A stretch of 64,000 nt of DNA from JB111 sp049856175 (GTDB lineage: Bacteria; Actinomycetota; Actinomycetes; Actinomycetales; Actinomycetaceae), in the NCBI RefSeq assembly GCF_049856175.1, contig NZ_JBNDNA010000011.1, forward strand, positions 1 to 64,000, given 5' to 3'. The first letter of the stretch is position 1, and every line of letters begins with the position of its first letter. The notes under the pieces are model-generated. The model saw only the letters and a program-made list of their open reading frames with translations. It was not told where the DNA came from and made no database searches. Shown here piece after piece: positions 6,901 through 13,636 of the stretch. The position numbers were made by a program, and so were the translations under genes.

Positions 6901-8558
6901 CCCGGGTTCTGCCGGAAGAAGCCGTCGCCGTAGTCCAGGACGTACAGCGCGCCGTCCGGTCCGAACTCCATGTCCATCACACCGTTCCAGACCGGCATGT
7001 TGGCGGTCTCCAGGTGGGCGTTCGGCAGGAAGTCGGAGATGCTCGTGACCGAGCCGTTCGAGCCGAGCTCGTCGACCCCGAAGGACACGACGTAGTCCTG
7101 CGAGAACTCCGCCAGGAACGGCGTGCCGTCCCACTCCTCGGGGAACGCGATCGTCGACTCGCTGGTCTCGTCGTAGCGGTAGACCGGGCCACCCATCGGG
7201 GCCTGGCCGCCACCGCCGAGGGTGACGAGGGCGTCCCACTCCGCGGGCTGGTCGCCCGGGTTGTCGCCGTACCAGATCTGCGGCTCGGTCACCGGCGGGA
7301 GCTGCTCCAGACCCGTGTTCCAGGTCGAGTTGTTCACCGGGCCCGCGTCGCAGTCGAAGAACTCGCCGGGCGTGCTGGTCTCGAAGTCCCACTCGTTGTA
7401 CGCGCCACCGTCGTTGGGGCCGTGGCAGTACGGCCAGCCGCCGTTGAGCGGTTCGCTGGTCATCTGCCACTCGACGAAGCCCATCGGGCCGCGCTCGTCG
7501 CTGGCGGAACCGGCGTCAGGACCGTAGTCCGCCCAGATCAGGGTGTCGGTCTCCAGGTCGTAGTCGATCCGGAACGGGTTGCGCAGACCCATCGCGTAGA
7601 TCTCCTCGCGCACGAGGTCCGGGTCGTACTCGCCAGTGTCGAACAGGTTTCCCTCGGGGATCTCGTACGTCGTGCCCGGGCCGACCTCGGCGTCCGCGGC
7701 GATCTCCTCGAGGGGATCGATCCGCAGGATCGCGCCGCGCAGGTCGTTCGTGCTGCCGGCGCCGCGACGCGCGTCGAGCCCGGGGTTCATCCCGGAGGCG
7801 TTGTTGATCGGGGTGTACCCGTTGGCCCCCGGCGTTCCTGCCGGCGTGTTGTCACCGGTGGACAGGTAGAGGTTGCCGTCGCTGTCCCAGGCCATGTCGG
7901 CGCCGACGTGGCAGCACTGACCGCGCTGGGCCTCGATCCGGATGATCTCCTCCTCGGAGTCCAGGTCGAGCGTGCCCGCCTCGGGGTCGAACACGAAGCG
8001 GGAGAGCACGTTGTAGCCGAGCCACTGCTCCCACTCCTCGAGCGAGTCCGAGCCCTCGATCTGCTCGGGAGCACTGCCCTGCGGCGTGGTCTCCGGGTAC
8101 GGGAGGCCCGACGGCGAGACGCCGTCCATCACGCGCGGCGCGTAGACCATGTAGACGAGGTTGTTCTCCTCGAAGTTCGGGTCGAGCGAGATGCCCTGGA
8201 GCCCGTCCTCGGAGTTGGCGTAGACGTCGAGCTGTGCGATCTCGTTCGTCGTCCCGGTGTCCGGGTCGGTGAGCCGCACGACGCCGTCGCGCGCGGTGTG
8301 CAGCACGCGCGAGTCCGGGAGCACAGCCAGGTCGATCGGCTCGCCGGTGTCCTTCGAGAGCAGGATCCGCTCGTAGTCGTTCCAGTCGGTGTCACCCTCC
8401 TGCACCGGCGCCGCCGGGGGCGGGTCGGCCGGATCGCTCGGTGGGTGATCCGGATTCGCGCTCGCGGCGCTGAGCGTCATCGGCGCCACGAGGACGCCGG
8501 CGAGCAGCGCGCCCGCAGCTCGAGGTAGCCAACGGCTACCGGTTGATCGTCTGGTCAC
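3924..8558 (-). CDS. large secreted GSDH/PKD/CBM6/DUF1349/DUF1080 multidomain protein
   Basis: An exported 1544-residue protein. GTG 8558 chosen: GGGGG lies just before it and the sequence VTRRSTGSRWLPRA starts a signal peptide ending SAASA-NP. By approximate residue: 60-565, a beta-propeller like PQQ-type glucose/sorbosone dehydrogenases (GLRNPFRID, CHVGADMAWDSDGNLYLSTGDN); 570-652, a PKD domain (FDASESRDPEGGDLTYEWDFDGDG); 780-888, a CBM6-like module; 905-1100, a DUF1349/concanavalin-like module; 1115-1305, a DUF1080 module (FDGTQASLDAWN, NSGVFVGFP, GYEIQID), the family of 3-keto-disaccharide hydrolases; 1320-1544, the same repeat module as the downstream gene. Probable role: extracellular polysaccharide or glycoside breakdown involving oxidised sugars. 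Dehydrogenase activity is not certain, since propellers of this family are often only binding modules. Confidence 0.8.
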   Translation of the reverse strand: MTRRSTGSRWLPRAAGALLAGVLVAPMTLSAASANPDHPPSDPADPPPAAPVQEGDTDWNDYERILLSKDTGEPIDLAVLPDSRVLHTARDGVVRLTDPDTGTTNEIAQLDVYANSEDGLQGISLDPNFEENNLVYMVYAPRVMDGVSPSGLPYPETTPQGSAPEQIEGSDSLEEWEQWLGYNVLSRFVFDPEAGTLDLDSEEEIIRIEAQRGQCCHVGADMAWDSDGNLYLSTGDNTPAGTPGANGYTPINNASGMNPGLDARRGAGSTNDLRGAILRIDPLEEIAADAEVGPGTTYEIPEGNLFDTGEYDPDLVREEIYAMGLRNPFRIDYDLETDTLIWADYGPDAGSASDERGPMGFVEWQMTSEPLNGGWPYCHGPNDGGAYNEWDFETSTPGEFFDCDAGPVNNSTWNTGLEQLPPVTEPQIWYGDNPGDQPAEWDALVTLGGGGQAPMGGPVYRYDETSESTIAFPEEWDGTPFLAEFSQDYVVSFGVDELGSNGSVTSISDFLPNAHLETANMPVWNGVMDMEFGPDGALYVLDYGDGFFRQNPGAGLYRVDYAPDNKTPQARFTADPVASSEAPLDVAFDASESRDPEGGDLTYEWDFDGDGEFDAEGVQVTHTFAELGQVHVTLRVTDPEGKVGLANTPITVGNTAPEVSLSVPDGAIFDWGDDIPMSVSVTDAEDGDTPECGRVAWTFGLGHNEHAHPEVSGNGCDFTIETNESAVEHGEGEKIYGTLVVTYTDEPQGEVPATTGEATLITKPEVQQGEWYNSQEGIEVANDPGASAGSYVTSFDEGDHIAFQPIAFTHAATGEPIDTVAAQASGEGTLALRWNDVAADPFAEIEISGGDGWQEVATTLETIPEGSGTVYVTSTGGVDLDFLHFTASGGGEEPAPEPPVCEDPDAEISADDEFDGTVVDTCRWDIINYDPELATVADGAYNVTTTDADFYAGDNSPVPNILQNRVLTGDQWTVETTFSADLGSAYQQGGIIVYGDEDNYVKLDPVYATNGSDTPLRVELRSEVGGEIQNPQDDLTDLPLSDEYHVRLTRDGDTFTGAFSTDGETWQDLPSAVTNDQVGDAGPGIYALGAQQAEPTTVSFDHFRVVGDDPEPPVCEPVEVEEGYTPLFDGTQASLDAWNMAGPGSFELQEDCTALTTGGMGLLWFPEEFDAYSLRLDWMMAGDDNSGVFVGFPEPGDDPWVAVNEGYEIQIDATDEPDRTTGAIYTFQGADEAARDEALNPPGEWNAYEIVVDDPMIEVYLNDVLINEFESTDPARDLSSGYIGLQNHGDGDDVSFRNVRIAELDDEEPPVEPEPVPPTPGRGFYLNDGWGIWADHEFSFGRPGDEVLVGDWDGDGSDTLAVRRGNAYFLSNNLYGGNADVELTFGRASDTVLVGDWDGDGSDSFAVRRGNSYFLTNSLSGGNAEAELDYGRADDQVLVGDYDADGADSFAVRRGNTYYVSNSLNSGWADAEFDYGQASDDVLVGDWDGDGADTFASRRGNLYLVSNSLTGGWADIEVRYGRAGDEVFVGDWNGDGSDTLGVRR

Positions 8559-8770
8559 GATTCCCCCTCTTGAGATCGCACACCTGACGCGCCGCATCGG
8601 TGCGACGCGCGGCCCCCGGGGACGGCGGCAGCTCCGCCTCACGACCCCCGGGGCACCACGGCCGACCAGGGGTGCTCTCCCCCGTCCGGGCAGGGCGCCC
8701 GTCGACCGTGGATGAAGGGAGTAGACCAGGCCGTGAGCGTGAGCACAAGGGGTTTCGCTCAACTAAAAAA
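8524..8770 (-). promoter_or_regulatory. conserved 5' leader of the multidomain gene (pair of 3396-3641)
   Basis: Carries the same ordered elements as the other leader: AGGGGTTTCGCTCA plus A6 (8748-8770), the GGCGG-N5-CCGCC hairpin with CTCCGCCTCAC (8624-8642), and GGTAGCC-AAC-GGCTACC in the early coding part (8524-8540). The 14-mer lies 189 nt from the GTG here and 188 nt in the other gene. Confidence 0.55.
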
Positions 8771-9026
8771 TAAGTCGGCAGGCCCGGGACCAGGCGAACA
8801 GCGTCATCCTCCGCGGCCGTCCTCGTGCCGGGCGGCGGGGCGGCGCCACCGCGCGAAGCACGGCACGATCGTGCGTCAGTGGCGTTTGATCCGGGTCTCA
8901 GCCTAGATTCCAGAGGACGGCGCGTCGTGACATGTCATGCACTGATCTAGTTCTGAGCCCTGATCTCCTGCATGCGCGGGACCGCCGACAGTTCGAGCCC
9001 GGCTCGCCACACACGCCGGGGACCCG
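8771..9026. other. intergenic region between divergent genes, with a small palindrome
   Basis: No coding frame supported. It holds a 10-bp palindrome TGACATGTCA at 8928-8937 and two CTGATCT direct repeats just right of it, about 100 bp before the aldo/keto reductase. These are possible regulator sites; nothing else is evident. Confidence 0.35.
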
Positions 9027-9032
9027 TAGCGT
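9027..9032 (+). promoter_or_regulatory. -10 hexamer TAGCGT for a leaderless aldo/keto reductase mRNA
   Basis: TAGCGT matches the actinobacterial -10 pattern TANNNT. It ends 7 nt before ATG 9040, so transcription would begin at or next to the start codon. The only SD-like bases (GAGG) are too close to the ATG to work well. Confidence 0.5.
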
Positions 9033-9039
9033 CGAGGAC

Positions 9040-9864
9040 ATGTTCTCCTTCCCGGACGGAACCGCCGTCCCCGCCGTCGGCCTCGGCACCGCGTCCGTCG
9101 ACGGCGAGGCCGGGATCGCCGCGATCGCGGGCGCCCTCGACCTCGGGTACCGCTACGTCGACACGGCGGTCAACTACCGCAACGAGACCGAGGTCGGCGA
9201 GGCTCTCTCGCGCAGCTCCGTGCCGCGCGCGGAGGTCATGGTCGCCAGCAAGATCCCCGGTCGCGCGCACGAGCGTGACAAGGCGATCGCCGCCGTCGAG
9301 GGATCGCTCGAGCGGCTCGGCCTGGACCGGCTCGACGTCATGCTCGTCCACTGGCCCAACCCGTCCGTCGGCCGCTACGTCGAGGCCTACGAGGCGCTGC
9401 TCGAGTGCCGCGAGCGCGGTCTCGTCGACCACGTGGGCACGAGCAACTACACCGAGGCGCACCTGCGGGAGATCGTCGCGGCGACCGGGGAGGCGCCGGT
9501 GCTCAACCAGATCGAGTGCCACCCGCTGCTCCCCCAGCGACGGATGCTCGACGTGCACCGCGAGCTCGGCATCCTCACGCAGGCCTGGAGCCCGCTCGGC
9601 AAGGCGTCGGCGCCCTACGACGCGGAGCCCGTCGAGCGGGCCGCGCACACGCACGGGGTCACCGCCGCCCAGGTCATCCTGCGCTGGCACCTCGAGCGCG
9701 GCGTCATGCCGATCCCGAAGTCGATGCACGCCGAGCGTCAGCGGGCGAACCTCGACGTAGGGTCCTTCTCGCTCACGCCGGACGAGGTCGAGGCCGTCAG
9801 CGCGCTCGAGGTCGCGGACGGACGCCTGTTCGACGGGGACCCCGACACGCACGAGGAGATGTAG
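9040..9864 (+). CDS. aldo/keto reductase (2,5-diketogluconate reductase-like)
   Basis: A 274-residue cytoplasmic NAD(P)H-dependent carbonyl reductase with an (alpha/beta)8 fold. The catalytic tetrad is visible as D41 and Y46 (DTAVNYRNE), K71 (ASKIPG) and H104 (VHWPNP). The C-terminal IPKSMHAERQRAN resembles the NADP-binding signature of the family. Length is normal. ATG 9040 was chosen because homologues begin with FPDGTAVPAVGLGT; an in-frame ATG at 8932 would add 36 unrelated residues. It is monocistronic and convergent with the RidA gene. Substrate unknown: sugar keto-acids are typical for this subgroup, and reduction of keto-sugars released by the neighbouring secreted proteins is only a guess. 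Confidence 0.85.
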   Translation: MFSFPDGTAVPAVGLGTASVDGEAGIAAIAGALDLGYRYVDTAVNYRNETEVGEALSRSSVPRAEVMVASKIPGRAHERDKAIAAVEGSLERLGLDRLDVMLVHWPNPSVGRYVEAYEALLECRERGLVDHVGTSNYTEAHLREIVAATGEAPVLNQIECHPLLPQRRMLDVHRELGILTQAWSPLGKASAPYDAEPVERAAHTHGVTAAQVILRWHLERGVMPIPKSMHAERQRANLDVGSFSLTPDEVEAVSALEVADGRLFDGDPDTHEEM

Positions 9865-9900
9865 CCGGCCCGCATCCGCGCCGGCCCGCGGCCGGGCTCA

Positions 9901-9915
9901 GCCCCGCGGCGGGGC
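9901..9915. terminator. short hairpin between convergent genes
   Basis: GCCCCG-CGG-CGGGGC, a 6-bp stem with a 3-nt loop in the 85-bp gap between the aldo/keto reductase and RidA stops. It could serve both strands; no T tract. Confidence 0.35.
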
Positions 9916-9949
9916 CGAGGTCCGCTCCGGCATCGGCCCGCGGCCTCGC

Positions 9950-10360
9950 TCAGTCGTCGCTGCCCGAGCCCAGGTGGGCGACCGCCTCGATCTCGATGAC
10001 GGCCTCCTTCTGCCACAGGCGCGTGACGCCGAGCCCGGCCATCGCCGGGTAGTCGCGGCCTGCCATCTCGCGCCAGATCCGTCCGATCTCGCGGCCGTTG
10101 GCCATGTAGTCGTCGACGTCGGTGAGGTAGAGCCGGACCGAGGTGAGGTCCGCGGGCGACCCGCCGGCCTCGGCGAGCGTGGTGAGCACGTTCGAGAAGG
10201 CCTGGCGGAACTGCTCGACGACCCCTCCCGGGACGATCCGACCGTCCTTGTCGAGTGCGGTCTGACCACCGAGGTAGACGACGCCGTCCGCCTCGATGCC
10301 GTGCGCGTAGCCGGAGGGGTCGGCCATGGACGAGGGGTTCACGGTGCGGCGGCGGGCCAT
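9950..10360 (-). CDS. RidA family (YjgF/YER057c/UK114) enamine/imine deaminase-like protein
   Basis: A small 136-residue RidA-fold protein. It shows GIEADGVVYLGGQTALDKDG, the QFRQAFSNVLTTLAEAGGSPADLTSVRLYLTD core and the ending QKEAVIEIEAVAHL. These subunits form trimers and hydrolyse enamine/imine intermediates. Start ATG 10360 has AAGGAG 7 nt upstream. It is divergent from, and shares a promoter region with, the cupin-thioesterase-ligase-monooxygenase operon. A RidA protein would fit there by hydrolysing the enamine in 2-amino-5-oxo-cyclohex-1-ene-carboxyl-CoA, the product known for 2-aminobenzoyl-CoA monooxygenase/reductase; this is inference. Confidence 0.8.
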   Translation of the reverse strand: MARRRTVNPSSMADPSGYAHGIEADGVVYLGGQTALDKDGRIVPGGVVEQFRQAFSNVLTTLAEAGGSPADLTSVRLYLTDVDDYMANGREIGRIWREMAGRDYPAMAGLGVTRLWQKEAVIEIEAVAHLGSGSDD

Positions 10361-10416
10361 GTGCTGCTCCTTCACGTAGCGGGTGGGACCGGGTTCTTCC
10401 GCGTGCTGGGACCCGG

Positions 10417-10443
10417 TGCTATATTGAGCATACGTGACGGTCG
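10417..10443. promoter_or_regulatory. compact divergent promoter with palindrome and possible regulator box
   Basis: TATATT (10420-10425, + strand) and TATGCT (10432-10427, - strand) are back-to-back -10 candidates one base apart, inside the dyad TGCT-ATATTG-AGCA (10417-10430). Next comes CGTGACGGTCG (10433-10443), which also occurs in the promoter of the importer operon at 22173-22183. One bound regulator could control RidA and the cupin operon together. Confidence 0.5.
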
Positions 10444-10505
10444 GCAGATTGACGATATGCCGATCGAGCCCATCGCTGTCGCTGGTCTCACCCGGAAGGA
10501 CACCC

Positions 10506-10967
10506 ATGACATCTCCGGAACCCACGGATGCCGCCCCGACGGTCGGTCCCGACGTCGTCCCCGTCGTCACCCGCGCCGGTGAGGAGGACACCGCGACGAT
10601 GCAGTCCGGCGACGCCGTCCGGGTCTCCGGCGTCGGGCCGCAGCACACCCCGGCCACGAGGATCTGGTTCGGTCAGGTGTCGAACGCGCCCGGCTACCGC
10701 TCTCCCCCGCACCACCACGGTGAGGCCGAGACCGGCGGCTACGTGCTGCGCGGGCACGGCCGCATCTACTTCGGCGAGGGCTACCGGGAGTTCCTCGACA
10801 TGACCGCCGGCGACTGGGTGTTCGTCCCGCCCTACATGCCGCACGTCGAGGCGAACATGTCGATCACCGAGGACCTGGTCTGGCTCACCGCACGGACGCC
10901 CGACAACATCGTCATCAACCTCGACGAGGTGCCGGACGAGTCGCTTCAGGGGTACCGCCGACCATGA
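10506..10967 (+). CDS. cupin-domain protein in the aromatic-CoA operon
   Basis: A 153-residue single-domain cupin. Motif 1 is PPHHHGEAETGGYVLRGHGR (metal-binding His cluster and Glu). Motif 2 is GDWVFVPPYMPHVEAN. ATG 10506 with GAAGGA upstream. It overlaps the next gene by 4 nt (ATGA), so it is the first gene of a tightly linked operon. Small cupins next to CoA-dependent aromatic degradation genes may be dioxygenases, isomerases or accessory proteins. Its reaction here cannot be told from sequence. Confidence 0.75.
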   Translation: MTSPEPTDAAPTVGPDVVPVVTRAGEEDTATMQSGDAVRVSGVGPQHTPATRIWFGQVSNAPGYRSPPHHHGEAETGGYVLRGHGRIYFGEGYREFLDMTAGDWVFVPPYMPHVEANMSITEDLVWLTARTPDNIVINLDEVPDESLQGYRRP

Positions 10968-11866
10968 CGGGCGCGACGAGCTCGGTGCTGCTCGGCGCCC
11001 TGGAGCTGACGGCCGCCGAGCGCGAGGGCGCCGACGAGGCCTGGACCGCGGTGACGGGTCCGTGCCCGTGGCCCAAGGCGTACGGCGGGGACATGGTCGC
11101 GCAGGCGTCGCTCGCCGCCATGCGGTCCGTCGACCCGGGCCGCGTGCTGCACTCGATGCACGGCTACTTCATGCGTCCCGTCGAGATCGGCCGACCCGTC
11201 CGGTACGAGGTCGACCGCACCCGCGACGGCCGGGGCTTCTCCACCCGGCAGGTGCGCGGCATCCAGGCGGGCAAGGTCGCCTTCCTCATGATGGCGTCCT
11301 TCCAGGTCCTGGCGGCGGGCCCGGAGGTCGCCGCGCCGGCACCCCCGGACGTCTCGGGGCCCGAGACCCTGCCGTCGTCCGCCGACGTGCTGGCACCGGT
11401 CGAGCCGGGCACGCCCGCCGCGGGCTCGATGACCGCCGAGGCGAAGGAGTACTGGAGCCGAGGGCGCAGCTTCGACATGCGCCACGTCCCCGGCCCCGTC
11501 TACCTCGAGGTGGAGGGCGGACGCACGCGGCACCAGGCCGTGTGGGTCCGCGCGTTCGAGACCCTGCCGGACGACGACCTCCTCCACCGCGCCGCCCTCG
11601 CCTACGTCTGCGACTACACGATCATCGAGCCGATCCTCAGGGCGGCCGGGCTCCCGTGGGCGGAGCCCGGGCTCGTCACGGCGAGCCTCGACCACGCGAT
11701 GTGGTTCCACCGGGCCGCGCGCGTCGACGACTGGCTCCTGTACGCCCAGGAGGCCGTCTCCGCACAGGACGGGCGCGGCCTCGCCACCGGACGCTTCTTC
11801 GACCGCGACGGCCGGCTCGTCGCGACCGTCGTGCAGGAGGCCCTCGTCCGCCCACCTGCCGACTGA
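10964..11866 (+). CDS. acyl-CoA thioesterase II family (TesB-like)
   Basis: A 300-residue double-hotdog thioesterase. The N-terminal hotdog shows YGGDMVAQASLAAMRSV, HSMHGYFMRP and GRGFSTRQV. The C-terminal hotdog carries SLDHAMWFHRA, with the catalytic Asp of TesB enzymes. It hydrolyses acyl- or aryl-CoA esters. Within this operon it could act as a safety valve that releases CoA from dead-end aromatic-CoA intermediates. Its start overlaps the cupin stop. A second, unrelated thioesterase lies at the end of the operon. Confidence 0.85.
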   Translation: MTGATSSVLLGALELTAAEREGADEAWTAVTGPCPWPKAYGGDMVAQASLAAMRSVDPGRVLHSMHGYFMRPVEIGRPVRYEVDRTRDGRGFSTRQVRGIQAGKVAFLMMASFQVLAAGPEVAAPAPPDVSGPETLPSSADVLAPVEPGTPAAGSMTAEAKEYWSRGRSFDMRHVPGPVYLEVEGGRTRHQAVWVRAFETLPDDDLLHRAALAYVCDYTIIEPILRAAGLPWAEPGLVTASLDHAMWFHRAARVDDWLLYAQEAVSAQDGRGLATGRFFDRDGRLVATVVQEALVRPPAD

Positions 11867-11934
11867 CCCACCCGGGTCGAGGGTCGGCGACGGCGCCACC
11901 CCTTGCCCCTCCCCTCTGAGAGGACCCTGCACGG

Positions 11935-13611
11935 ATGGACCTGACCCCGTCGTCGCACGTCGACACCTTTGCGCGCGACCACCTCCCGCCCCGCGAGCTG
12001 TGGCCGACCTTCGAGTTCACCCTGCCCGAGCTGCAGTTCCCCGACCGACTCAACGCGGCCGTCGAGCTCCTCGACCGGCAGGTCGAGCGATGGGGCCCGG
12101 ACCGGGTCGCCCTGCGCACACCCGCCGGCGAGACGTGGACCTACGGCGAGCTGCGGCTCCGGTCCGACCAGGTCGCCCAGGTGCTGACCGAGGACCTCGG
12201 CGTCGTCCCGGGCAACCGGGTCGTCCTGCGCTCACCGAACAACCCGTGGACCGTGGCTGCATGGCTCGGGGTCCTCAAGGCGGGAGGCGTCGTCGTCACC
12301 ACCATGCACGCGCTGCGCGCCGCGGAGATCGGCCAGCTCATCGAGGCGACGCGGCCCTCGGTCGCGCTCGTCGACGAGCGCTTCGCGGAGGATCTCGACA
12401 CGGCCGTCGCCCGCTCGGGCGCGGACGTCGCGGTGCTCCGGTACGGGGGCGACGGGCCGGAGGACCTCACCGTCAGGTGCGCGGCGAAGGACGGCGTGTT
12501 CGACGCCGTCCAGACGGCGGCGGACGACGTCGCCCTGCTCGGTCCCACCTCGGGCACGACGGGCGTCCCGAAGATCACGATGCACTTCCACCGCGACATC
12601 CTGGCCAACGCGGAGACGTTCGGCCGCCACGTCCTGCGGCCGGAGCCCGAGGACCTGTTCACCGCCACGGCCCCGTTCGCCTTCACCTTCGGGCTCGGTG
12701 CGCTCGTCGTGTTCCCCCTGCGCTTCGGCGCCTCGTCCCTGCTCCTGGAGAAGGCGGCCCCGCTGGAGTTCGCGGAGCACGTCCGGGCGTCCGGCGCGAC
12801 CGTCATCTTCAGCGCCCCCACGGCCTACCGCGCGATCCTGCGCGAGGGGCGGGAGGACCTCCTGGCCGGGGTGCGCACCGCCGTCTCGGCCGGCGAGCAC
12901 CTGCCGGCCCCGGACTGGGAGGAGATGCGGCGGCGCACCGGGCTCGAGGTGATCGACGGCATCGGCTCGACCGAGCTCCTGCACATCTTCGTCTCCTCCC
13001 CGGTCGGGGAGATCCGGCCGGGAGCCACCGGCCGCCCCGTCCCCGGGTACCGGGCCACGATCCTCGACGACGACGGTCACGAGGTCGGTCCCGACGTCGC
13101 TGGCCGGCTGGCCGTCATCGGCCCGACCGGCTGCCGCTACCTCGACGACCCGCGCCAGGCCGCGTACGTGGTCAACGGGTGGAACGTCACCGGTGACACC
13201 TTCTCCCGCGACGCCGACGGCTACTTCCACTACCAGGCGCGTCGGGACGACATGATCGTCAGCTCCGGCTACAACATCGCCGGGCCGGAGGTCGAGACGG
13301 CGCTCTCCCGGCACGACGACGTCCTGGAGTCCGCGGTGGTCGGGCGCCCCGACGAGGCGCGCGGCACGGTGGTGTGCGCGTTCGTCGTCCTGCGCGAGGG
13401 TGTGGTCGGCGACGACGGCAAGCGCCGTGAGCTCCAGGACTTCGTCAAGCAGACGATCGCGCCGTACAAGTACCCGCGCGACGTGCGGTTCGTCGACGTC
13501 CTGCCGCGCAACCCGAGCGGCAAGCTCCAGCACTTCCGTCTGCGCCAGGAGCTGGCGGAGCAGGCGGCGCGCCCTGCGTCGCCCGCGTCCGCCCCCGTCT
13601 CCGGTTCCTGA
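11935..13611 (+). CDS. 2-aminobenzoate-CoA / benzoate-CoA ligase family enzyme
   Basis: A 558-residue AMP-forming acyl-CoA synthetase. Core motifs: P-loop A3 PTSGTTGVPKITMHFHRD, A5 GSTELLHIF, A7/A8 VTGDTFSRDADGYFHYQARRDDMIVSSGYNI, and A10 NPSGKLQHFRLR with the adenylation lysine. The HFHRDI segment and overall layout are those of the benzoate/2-aminobenzoate ligase branch. It converts an aromatic acid, ATP and CoA to the aryl-CoA. Anthranilate is favoured as substrate by the next gene; benzoate or salicylate cannot be excluded. It lies 68 nt after the thioesterase and 25 nt before the monooxygenase. Confidence 0.85.
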   Translation: MDLTPSSHVDTFARDHLPPRELWPTFEFTLPELQFPDRLNAAVELLDRQVERWGPDRVALRTPAGETWTYGELRLRSDQVAQVLTEDLGVVPGNRVVLRSPNNPWTVAAWLGVLKAGGVVVTTMHALRAAEIGQLIEATRPSVALVDERFAEDLDTAVARSGADVAVLRYGGDGPEDLTVRCAAKDGVFDAVQTAADDVALLGPTSGTTGVPKITMHFHRDILANAETFGRHVLRPEPEDLFTATAPFAFTFGLGALVVFPLRFGASSLLLEKAAPLEFAEHVRASGATVIFSAPTAYRAILREGREDLLAGVRTAVSAGEHLPAPDWEEMRRRTGLEVIDGIGSTELLHIFVSSPVGEIRPGATGRPVPGYRATILDDDGHEVGPDVAGRLAVIGPTGCRYLDDPRQAAYVVNGWNVTGDTFSRDADGYFHYQARRDDMIVSSGYNIAGPEVETALSRHDDVLESAVVGRPDEARGTVVCAFVVLREGVVGDDGKRRELQDFVKQTIAPYKYPRDVRFVDVLPRNPSGKLQHFRLRQELAEQAARPASPASAPVSGS

Positions 13612-13636
13612 TCCTCGCCCCGAAAGGACGTCAGCC

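Noticed and set aside
6129..8528. 799-residue plus-strand frame opposite the multidomain secreted gene
   Set aside because: Antisense shadow with the same low-complexity Val/Arg/Glu pattern; the minus frame shows five recognisable domains.
8559..8762. N-terminal extension of the multidomain protein to ATG 8762
   Set aside because: It would place a 68-residue Arg-rich stretch before the signal peptide and override the conserved leader and SD.
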